Below are positions 35,525 through 42,521 of a stretch of 58,511 nucleotides of DNA, piece after piece. How positions within the stretch are numbered: the stretch's first letter is position 1; every line of letters starts with the position of its first letter. Location of the stretch: contig WHTT01000040.1 in NCBI GenBank assembly GCA_009377605.1, forward strand, positions 1 to 58,511, read 5' to 3'. Under the pieces are notes generated by a model, which searched no databases, was not told the origin of the DNA, and saw only the letters and a program-made list of their open reading frames with translations. The DNA comes from Luteitalea sp. Lineage in GTDB: Bacteria; Acidobacteriota; Vicinamibacteria; Vicinamibacterales; Vicinamibacteraceae. The position numbers were made by a program, and so were the translations under genes.

Positions 35525-35540
35525 CTCGTTCTGGAACGAC
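35525..35540. promoter_or_regulatory. Second copy of the CTCGTTCNNGAACGA dyad
   Basis: CTCGTTCTGGAACGAC, an imperfect inverted repeat matching the 5559-5574 site at all but three positions (both centre bases and the last base). It lies about 150 bases upstream of the dehydrogenase start. Candidate operator of a shared regulator. Confidence 0.35.
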
Positions 35541-35587
35541 CTCGGCACAGCTCTTGTGCCATAACCGGCATCCAGCCACGGATAGAG

Positions 35588-35788
35588 TCAGGCGCCACTG
35601 TTCGCGGCGGGCCCATCTTCATCGTCCACGCTCTGCGACGAGTCGGACAACATCGGACGCTCGCATATCTCGCGAATGTCTTGAACATGACCATTCCTGA
35701 AGCGAATGCGAAACTGCGTCCACCGGTAGTCGGGATCGCCGTGCTCTCCGTCGTGTCCATCGATATCTACCGTGTCGAATATGCCCAT
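35588..35788 (-). CDS. Small acidic protein of unknown function
   Basis: A 66-residue protein, MGIFDTVDIDGHDGEHG at its start, rich in Asp and Glu, with one basic amphipathic stretch (FRIRFRNGHVQDIREI). AGGAGG lies about 7 bases before the ATG at 35788, which argues that it is really translated; an earlier in-frame ATG is too close to that site. No domain recognised. It is divergent from the broken molybdenum hydroxylase operon and could be a small regulator or a metal-binding peptide. Confidence 0.5.
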   Translation of the reverse strand: MGIFDTVDIDGHDGEHGDPDYRWTQFRIRFRNGHVQDIREICERPMLSDSSQSVDDEDGPAANSGA

Positions 35789-35989
35789 CTCATGACCTCC
35801 TTCCTTGATGCGCCGCCCTTTCAGCGGCCGCCCGACGCCCAGCCTACCCGTCCAGGATCGTTGCGACGACGACGATAACATCGTCTGCCCGCAGGAGGTC
35901 AAGCGGGCACCGGGATAGGCAGCAGGACATACTTTGAAGCGACGCGGCGTTTGTGTCAGACTGCCTGTACCCTGCCGAGGAGTACGCCG

Positions 35990-36454
35990 ATGAGCTCAGT
36001 TGCTCTGATGGTCAACGGCCGTCGCCAGACCGTCGAGGCCGATCCCGCGACGCCATAGTTATACGTTCTCACCGATGATCTCCAGCTTCGCGGACCGAAG
36101 TTCGGCTGCGGTCTGGGCCAGTGCGGAGCATGCACGGTCATCGCCGGTGGACGCGCCATTCGCTCATGCATGACACCCATCAGTAAGGTGAGCGCGGTGC
36201 CGATCACCACGCTGGAAGGGCTGGGAACCGTCGAGAAGCCGCACCCGATTCAGCAGGCGTTCATCGACGAGCAGGCGGCGCAGTGCGGTTTCTGCCTGAG
36301 CGGCGTGATTCTCACGGCCAAGGCGTTCCTCGATCAGCACCCGAAAGCCAGCGAGGCGGAGCTCCGGCAAGCGCTGTCGAATGTGCTGTGCCGCTGTTTC
36401 GCGCACACCCGGATGTTTCGGGCCATCAAGCGATATCAGGCGGAGGCGGTATGA
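35990..36454 (+). pseudogene. [2Fe-2S] subunit of a molybdenum hydroxylase, internal stop
   Basis: The frame from ATG 35990 (GAGGAG 8 bases upstream) reads LMVNGRRQTVEADPATP, then TAG at 36056-36058, then LYVLTDDLQLRGPKFGC. The rest is intact: the plant-type cluster GCGLGQCGACTV and the second cluster QCGFCLSG with CRCF. The stop replaces a codon that is usually leucine (TTG to TAG is one change). Family: isoquinoline 1-oxidoreductase alpha-type small subunit, which passes electrons from the molybdenum site. Its last codon overlaps the large-subunit ATG by four bases. Confidence 0.88.
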
Positions 36455-38791
36455 CGATGACGGCGGATGCGCTCGAGGCGCTGAAGCGTGCGGGGTTGTC
36501 GCGCCGCCGTTTCTTGAAGGGGGCGGGCGCGCTCGTGGTGAGCTTCACTGCCGCGCCGCTCGTCGAGCGAGTCGTTGTTGCTCAGGGACCGTCAGACACT
36601 CCCGGCCAGGAGATCGACCCCGAGCAGCTCGATTCCTGGATCGCTGTCGCGGCCGACGGCACCGTCACGGCGTACACGGGCAAGTGCGAGCTGGGCCAAG
36701 GCATCTACACGGTGCAGACGCAGCTCATCGCCGAGGAGCTCGACGTGCCGCTCAGTCGTGTGCGGCTGATCCAATGCGACACGTCGCTCTCGCCCGACCA
36801 GGGTGGCACCTCTGGAAGTCGATCCACGCCAACCAACTTCAACGACCGCAACCTCGCGCTCGCTGGAGCGACGGCTCGAGAAACGCTTCTACGACTGGCG
36901 GCGAAACAGCTTGCGGTGCCGGTGGACCAACTCGCGGTGGCCGACGGCCTCGTCAGCGCGAAAGCCGACTCTTCGAAGCGGGTGAGCTACGGAGAGCTCG
37001 TCGCGGGACGAAAGTTCGAGATTCCACTCAGCAACACCGCGAAGCGCAAGCCGCCAGGCGAGTGGAAGATCCTCGGCACGTCGGTGCCGCGTGTGGACAT
37101 GCCGGCGATGGTGACCGGGCAGCTCGAGTACGTCCACAACGTGCGCGTGCCTGGCATGCTGCACGGCCGCGTGGTCAGGCCGCCGGCTGTCGGCGCCACG
37201 CTGGTCGAGGTCGACGAGAGCTCCGTCCGCGACCTGCCGGGGCTCGTCACGGTTGTCGTCAACAAGAGCTTCGTTGGTGTCGTTGCGGAGAGGGAATGGC
37301 AGGCGATTCAGGCAGCGAAAGCGTTGAAGGTCACGTGGACACCTGGGAGCGGCCTGCCGAGCCAGCGTGATTATCTCGAGCGTCTACGCAACGCAACGCC
37401 ATCGCGAGACGGATTCGTCGTGAGCTCCAAGGATGTCGACGAGACGCTCGCACGGGCGACGACGGTCCTCGACGCAACGTATCTGCATCCGTTCCAGATG
37501 CACGGCTCCATCGGCGCGTCCTGCGCCGTCGCCGACGTGCAGGATCCCATGGTGACGATCTGGTCCACGACGCAGTCGGTGTATGCCCTGCGGAGCAGCA
37601 CGGCGATGTTGTTGAGTCGACCGGTTGAGAACATTCGCGTGGTCTTCACACGCGGCGCCGGTTGTTACGGTCTCAACGGCGCGGACGCTGTGTCGTATGA
37701 TGCGGCGCTCCTCTCGCAAGCGGCGGGTAAGCCGGTCCGTGTGCTGCTCTCACGGATGGACGAGATGGCGTGGGAGAACTTCGGGTCTGCCTATGTGATC
37801 GACCAGCGGGTCGGTGTCGATGCGGATGGTGCGATCGTCGCCTGGGATCACGAGTCGTGGTCTCCGCGCCTTGGCGGCCGGCCTGGCGGAGAGCGCCCCG
37901 GCAACGTTGTCACCGGCGCACTGGTTGGATTCGAGCCCAATGTGGTGACAGCACAGCGCGCGACCGATCCGGAGCGCTTCCGCAACGGCAGCAACGCGGT
38001 GCCCTCCTATGCAGCTGGCTGCGTCGGAGGCACGTGCGGAGGCACCGGTCGTGTCAAGAGCGAGCGGGTCCTCACGCATAGCGTCGGGTCACCGCTCTTC
38101 ACCGGGCCACTGCGATCGCCGTCGCGTCTGCAGAATACGTTCGCGCACGAGAGCTTCATGGACGAAGTGGCGGCGCGCGGTCAAGGCGGACCCGGTGGCA
38201 TATCGGCTGCGGCATCTCCAGGATGAACGCCTCAGCAACGTCGTGAACGCCGCGGCGAAGGCAGCGGGCTGGGATGCGCGTCCATCCCCGAGACCGGACG
38301 TTGGCCGAATGGGCGTCGCTCGTGGCCGGGGCATCGCATGTGTCCTGTACGAGGGCGACAACGGCTACTGCGCGATGGTGGCTGAAATCGAGGTCGATCA
38401 GACGACCGGAAGCGTGGCGGCGAAGCGTCTTGTCGTCGCGCTCGACTGCGGGCCGGTGTCGAACCCGGACGGGGTGCGGAACCAGATCGAAGGCGGCGCA
38501 CTTCAGGGCTTGAGCCGTGCGCTCGGTGAAGAGGTCACGTGGGATGAGAAGAAGGTCACGTCGATCGACTGGCGGACGTACCACAGCCTGCCGCTCGGGT
38601 TCGACGTGCCAACCGTGGAGAGCATCCTCATCGACCGTCCCGACGCCGAGGCATGGAGCGCGGGCGAAACGTCGATCACCGTTGTCGCTGCTGCGGTTGG
38701 CAACGCGATCTTCGACGCCACCGGCGCGCGGATCCGGCAGGTGCCGTTCACACCCGAGCGCGTCAAGCAGGCACTGGAAGCCCGAACGTGA
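36451..38791 (+). pseudogene. Molybdopterin large subunit (IorB-like), frameshifted
   Basis: A Tat-exported molybdenum hydroxylase large subunit. The signal is LSRRRFLKGAGALVVS. Family features include GKCELGQGIYTVQTQLIAEE, GTSGSRSTPTNF, and the cofactor-binding stretches up to FAHESFMDEVAA. At the GG at 38179-38180 the frame breaks; removing one base continues as VKADPVAYRLRHLQDERL, ACVLYEGDNGYCAMV, LDCGPVSNPDGVRNQIEGG and ends at 38791. The rejoined protein is about 780 residues, normal for the family. With the nonsense codon in the small subunit, both genes of the operon are damaged. Confidence 0.88.
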
Positions 38792-38792
38792 A

Positions 38793-38847
38793 AAACGGGG
38801 ACAGCCCCCGTTTTACGCATTTCGTAAAACGGGGGCTGTCCCCGTTT
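38793..38847. repeat. GGGACAG palindromic repeat, 25-base arms
   Basis: Perfect inverted repeat: arms 38793-38817 and 38823-38847 around a 5-base loop. Each arm holds AAACGGGGACAGCCCCCGTT. It fills the space between the convergent stop codons of the molybdenum hydroxylase and the VWFA gene. Very similar elements lie at 46782-46838 and, shortened, at 39897-39926. A stem this strong should end transcription from both sides. Confidence 0.9.
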
Positions 38848-39810
38848 CTAGCCCTTGCTCGGCGCCACGTAGCTCTTTCTCGCCCGCGGCTCCATCCCTC
38901 GCTTCGAGATGCGCACATCGATGTCGTGAACCTTGCCGTCGCGCTTCGGCGGCGCGAAGCCGAGCAGGTACTGGCTGTGTAGCTCGTCCGCGACGCGCGC
39001 GAACGCGGCGCCCAGGTCCTCACCCAGCCGGATCTCCGTATAGCCGCCGCCGGTCTCGAGCGCGGCGCGCGATAGACCCGGATCCGGCAGATCGGCCGTC
39101 AACATCCCCGCCAGACCACCACGCCCCAGCCCGGGCGTCATCGCCGGCCTGCCACCACGGCTGCGCAGTCCGATGGCGTAGATCATCACATCGTCTTCCC
39201 GCGAGCGATCGATGACCTCGACCTGCGTGACATACCGCTGCCCAAACGACGCCGGTCCCGTGTCCTTGCCGTCGCTCAAGACCAGGATGACACGACGCTC
39301 GTCGGCATCCTCATCGAAGGCGTCCATCGCCTGTTCCAGCGCCTGCCAGAGCGGCGTCGGGGCGTCCGGCTCGATAGAGGTCGGCAACGATGCGCGTAGA
39401 GCTGCGGCGTCCTGCGTGAACTTCGGGCTGATTGCTATCTCGCGCCCGAATGTGCCGATGGCCGCAACGTCCTGGGGCCGTAGGCGCACGATGAGCTCCT
39501 CGGAGGCTTCCCGCAGGAGGCGCAGATTGCCCGCCATGCTGCCTGAGACGTCCAACATGACGATCAGCCGGATCGGTTGCGGGCTGTTATCGAACAGGGA
39601 GATCGGCTGCGGGTCTCCCTCGTCGCGCACTTCGAAGTCCTCGCGCGCAAGGGTGGTGACGAGCCGGCCGTCCCGGTCGGTCACTGTGACGAAGACACGG
39701 ACGACATCGCCCGTGGTGCGAAAGACTGGGGCCTGTTGTTGCTGCGCCGCGACGAGGCCGGCCATCGCGCACACGGCTATTGCGCCGCTGAGGAGACGGG
39801 TCACGCACAT
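38848..39810 (-). CDS. Exported VWFA-domain protein (acidobacterial type)
   Basis: A 320-residue secreted protein with a signal peptide ending near LVAAQ. After a short beta domain (VRVFVTVTDRDGRLVTTL, FEVRDEGDPQPISLFDN) comes a von Willebrand factor A domain with an intact MIDAS start DVSGS (Asp87, Ser89, Ser91) and RRVILVLSDGKDTGP. It ends with a short strand motif (YLLGFAPPKRDGKVHDIDV). The arrangement is that of the VWFA-related family described from Acidobacteria (TIGR03436 type). It probably binds a protein through a metal-dependent site outside the inner membrane; the partner is unknown. Confidence 0.9.
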   Translation of the reverse strand: MCVTRLLSGAIAVCAMAGLVAAQQQQAPVFRTTGDVVRVFVTVTDRDGRLVTTLAREDFEVRDEGDPQPISLFDNSPQPIRLIVMLDVSGSMAGNLRLLREASEELIVRLRPQDVAAIGTFGREIAISPKFTQDAAALRASLPTSIEPDAPTPLWQALEQAMDAFDEDADERRVILVLSDGKDTGPASFGQRYVTQVEVIDRSREDDVMIYAIGLRSRGGRPAMTPGLGRGGLAGMLTADLPDPGLSRAALETGGGYTEIRLGEDLGAAFARVADELHSQYLLGFAPPKRDGKVHDIDVRISKRGMEPRARKSYVAPSKG

Positions 39811-39896
39811 CGCTCTCGGTCTGGCAGGCTTGGCATGTCACTTCCAGTCATACCACGAATGCTGAGCAATATTCTGGACCATCTGATGCGCGAGGA

Positions 39897-39926
39897 AAAC
39901 GGGGACAGCCCGGGCTGTCCCCGTTT
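39897..39926. repeat. Short GGGACAG palindrome
   Basis: A perfect 30-base palindrome with no loop (arms 39897-39911 and 39912-39926), AAACGGGGACAGCCC followed by its complement. It is the inner part of the larger repeats at 38793-38847 and 46782-46838. It lies between the VWFA promoter side and the stop of the VOC gene. Confidence 0.85.
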
Positions 39927-39941
39927 CTTTACTATCTTCGC

Positions 39942-40427
39942 CTAGGACGGCTGGGACGGCTGGGCGAACTGCTTCATGAACTCCGCCTGCCGCTGCTGTA
40001 ACTCTTCCGGCGTCAGGTCCTCTTTGTGTGTCGCGAACGTCCACGTATAGCCGTGAGGGTCTTTCACGGATCCGCAGCGATCACCCCAGAAGTGGTCGGT
40101 CACCGGGTATAGCACCTCGGCGCCAGCGCCCACGGCCCGGTTGAACAGGGCGTCGCAATCCTCGACGTAGACCCAGAGGCTCGCGGGTGACCCACCAATG
40201 GTCTTTGGCCCTTTACCGCCCATCATGGGGTCCTGCACCATGACGCGCGAGTTGCCGATCTCGATCTCGGCGTGCATGATCTCGCCGGAAGCGCCTGTGG
40301 CACGCGAGACTTCGGCGGCGCCGAGGCCTTCCTTGTACCAATCGATAGCCTGCGCGGCGTTCTCCAAGGTGAGTGAAGGTGTGACGGTGTGATAGCCGTC
40401 TGGAACAGCTTTCTTGGCTACGGCCAT
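39942..40427 (-). CDS. VOC-family (glyoxalase/PhnB-like) protein
   Basis: A 161-residue vicinal-oxygen-chelate protein of the PhnB/YdcG subgroup: YHTVTPSLTLENAAQAIDWY at the start, GEIMHAEIEIGNSRVMV with a candidate metal His and Glu, and VTDHFWGDRCGSVKDPHGY near the end. These proteins are small cytoplasmic metal or antibiotic-binding folds; many have no known substrate. The C-terminal 25 residues are a helical, glutamine-rich tail. No neighbour suggests a pathway. Confidence 0.88.
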   Translation of the reverse strand: MAVAKKAVPDGYHTVTPSLTLENAAQAIDWYKEGLGAAEVSRATGASGEIMHAEIEIGNSRVMVQDPMMGGKGPKTIGGSPASLWVYVEDCDALFNRAVGAGAEVLYPVTDHFWGDRCGSVKDPHGYTWTFATHKEDLTPEELQQRQAEFMKQFAQPSQPS

Positions 40428-40603
40428 GATGTCCTCCCCCTGCGCGTGAACAGAGGATTGATGCTGGTGTTCTGTAGGTGTTTCATCCGCCGTCGGAGCA
40501 CCGGCATGCGCGCCTGCTCAGGCGGCGAACGCTGCTCGGAAGCGCTCTGCCGCGATCACCTAGCGAGTCTAGCGCATCACTGTTACAAATCAAGCTCCGG
40601 GAA

Positions 40604-40642
40604 ACTGGCAAAAGGAACCGGGTACCGGTTCCTTTTGCCAGT
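40604..40642. repeat. Palindrome with GGAACCGG core
   Basis: Perfect inverted repeat of 18-base arms (40604-40621 and 40625-40642) with a 3-base centre: ACTGGCAAAAGGAACCGG. It lacks GGGACAG but has the same build (purine-run stem, GC core) as the other repeats here, and lies next to a stretch of gene fragments. Confidence 0.8.
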
Positions 40643-40669
40643 CCCAGCCCTTCTGGGTACATCGGGACG

Positions 40670-40717
40670 TCATTCATATCTCAAGGCGGCCATTGGCTCG
40701 AGACGAGATGACCGCGC
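40670..40717 (-). pseudogene. C-terminal tail of an ADOP permease
   Basis: On the minus strand the DNA encodes SSRLEPMAALRYE then TGA at 40670-40672. This is the standard end of ADOP proteins (compare VSPMAALRTE at 18854 in this window). Upstream the homology ends within about 15 codons, where the HNH endonuclease fragment on the other strand begins. About 98 percent of the permease is missing. Confidence 0.6.
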
Positions 40718-41593
40718 GACGATGGCACGGCGGAGGTCAGCCCGGCCCAACGCCGCGCGGACGCGCTTGGCCTGCTGGCCGAGAGTGCGCTCGCGAGCGA
40801 TCTGGATCGCGGGACGGCGGGCGATCGGTACCAGGTGGTGCTCCACGTCGACGAGGTCACGCTGAAAGCGGCCGACGGGGAGGCGGTTGCGTCCGACGCG
40901 GGCCAGGCAGTGCTGGAGGATGTGGACGGGGCGCACGTTTCAGCGGAAACGTCGCGACGGATTGCCTGCGATGCGGCGACGGTGGTGATGCGGCATACGC
41001 CAGACGGCACCGTGCTCGATGTCGGACGGAAGCAGCGGACGATCCCGCCAGCGATTCGCCGGGCGCTCGCGGCTCGGCATCGTCACTGCCAGTTTCCCGG
41101 CTGCACGGCGCGGCACTGTGACGCACACCATGTGCAGCACTGGGCTGACGGAGGGGCTACGCGGCTGACCAATCTCTGCTTGCTCTGCAAACGACATCAT
41201 CGAGCGGTGCACGAGGAAGGCTTCACGCTCACGCGGGCTCCGGATGGGACGGTCGCCGTGTGCAGACCCGATGGCCGGCCGCTGCCGGCCGCACCGCCCG
41301 CACCCAGATGGAACACCCAGGGCGGCGAGGTTGAAGACCCACTCGCGCCCAGCACCGCGCGGTTAACGGCCGCGGGCATCGGCATTGGCGCCCACACGGC
41401 CACCCCCGACTGGTTCGGCGAACGGCTCGACTTGGACTACGCGCTCGACGTGCTCCGAGATCGCCCCGTGGCCGTCCCACGGGCCGTTTCCGCGAAGGGG
41501 CGGTCGCGATGTCGCTCGCGGAAGACGACGTCCACACGGAGACCGGCAACAGTGGGATTTCTTGGTGTGTCCGGAATGAATTATCGGATCTGA
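40712..41593 (+). pseudogene. DUF222/HNH endonuclease, 5'-truncated
   Basis: The open frame begins directly after a TGA at 40709-40711. It reads AQRRADALGLLAESALA, GDRYQVVLHVDEV, the end of a DUF222 domain, then the complete HNH module: HCQFPGCTARHCDAHHVQHW and LCLLCKRHHRAVHEEGF. A family tail (PAPRW, DPLAPSTARLTAAG, TPDWFGERLD) and an odd 35-residue end follow. Intact members are about 400-500 residues, so half the DUF222 domain is missing. An ATG at 40835 could still start a 252-residue protein with the catalytic site. Members of this family are often multi-copy in actinobacterial and acidobacterial genomes. Confidence 0.8.
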
Positions 41594-41600
41594 CAAAGCA

Positions 41601-41951
41601 GTGCTAACGCGCAACGCTCACGAACCCAGACGTCTCGCAGAGCGGATTCTTGGCCTCGGACGACCTGACCTGCTACAACGACACCTGATGCGGAGCTCCA
41701 GGTCGGGAGCTATGACAATGCTTGGAACCGTAACACGTTGGGAGAACGGCGATGTCGAGCCAGGTGCCGGTCTCAGCGCGGTGGTCCGCGCGGTGGAGCG
41801 CGTGCGCGATCCGGAGGACATTGTGGGATGGCTCGAAACGCCGGACGCTCGATTCCACAACGAGCCACCTGTGGATCTTCTTGGCTCGGCGCACGTAACA
41901 GCGGAACTGCTCGAGTCGATTGAGCATTGGGGAAAGGGCGACCTCTCCTAG
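41601..41951 (+). CDS. Xre/MbcA-like antitoxin homologue, possibly degraded
   Basis: A 116-residue frame. TVTRWENGDVEPGAGLSA resembles the end of an Xre helix-turn-helix. The C-terminal part VGWLETPDARFHNEPPVDLL with LLESIEHWGKG resembles the toxin-binding domain of the MbcA/ParS/Xre antitoxins of RES-type toxin pairs. The expected first half of the HTH (a Q-x-x-L-A pattern) is not clear upstream (RPDLLQRHLMRSS), so the gene may be frameshifted or shortened. No RES-domain toxin gene follows. The assignment is tentative. Confidence 0.4.
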   Translation: MLTRNAHEPRRLAERILGLGRPDLLQRHLMRSSRSGAMTMLGTVTRWENGDVEPGAGLSAVVRAVERVRDPEDIVGWLETPDARFHNEPPVDLLGSAHVTAELLESIEHWGKGDLS

Positions 41952-42132
41952 GGCCAGACGGGGCGACATGAGTGACCCCAATCTGAAGCTACTATCCACT
42001 CTCCTGCCGAACGCGGTAACGAGGGCTAGAGGGATACCCGTCACTGGCACGTCGAGGTTTCCCTCCGGTTACCATTTCGACGTCGCCCTCCCCAAGCAGA
42101 TCTAGAATCAGGACCAGAACGGAGCGGGCACA

Positions 42133-42420
42133 ATGGTCGAACGCCTATGGCAGGACGTCCGGTATGCTGCGCGGTCGCTGCGCCGTGCGCCGGCGTTCAC
42201 AGCAGCCGCCGTCGTGACTGAGATCGCCCTTCGCGCGGCCATCGGAGCATCGCGGGCGCAACTCGTGCGTCACACCATGGTCGAAGAGGTATCCGGCACC
42301 GATACCGCGACGCTCACGCTCGTGCCAGGTCTGCTAGTTGGCGTGGCGTTCCTCGCCTGTTACGTACCCGCGCGACGAGCCGCGCGCACAGATCCCATGC
42401 TCTCTCTCCGCGCGCAGTGA
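42133..42420 (+). pseudogene. Internally deleted ADOP permease (95 codons)
   Basis: The frame joins three separate ADOP pieces without a stop: the start of the first membrane segment (WQDVRYAARSLRRAPAFTAA), the conserved motif of an FtsX block (EIALRAAIGASRAQLVRHTM), and the last membrane segment and tail (LVGVAFLACYVPARRAARTD then PMLSLRAQ). About 90 percent of the usual 800 or more residues are missing, at two joins near codons 29-30 and 52-53. The product could at best be one membrane segment. GGAG lies about 9 bases before the ATG. Confidence 0.8.
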
Positions 42421-42521
42421 ACGGCGGGGGATCCACTCCGCCATCTTCCTGCTCGGATCTTGCGCTTCGACGCCAGATGGGACATAGTAGTGTCGGTAAC
42501 TGAGGGGACAGGAGTCCGCAG

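Noticed and set aside
38793-40642. Several palindromes within 2 kb suggested a CRISPR-like array
   Set aside because: Spacing is irregular, the repeats differ in length, and genes lie between them; there are no cas genes.
40712-41593. HNH gene considered as a homing endonuclease inside an ADOP
   Set aside because: Only an ADOP tail flanks one side; there is no matching ADOP part on the other side, and the HNH gene itself is truncated.
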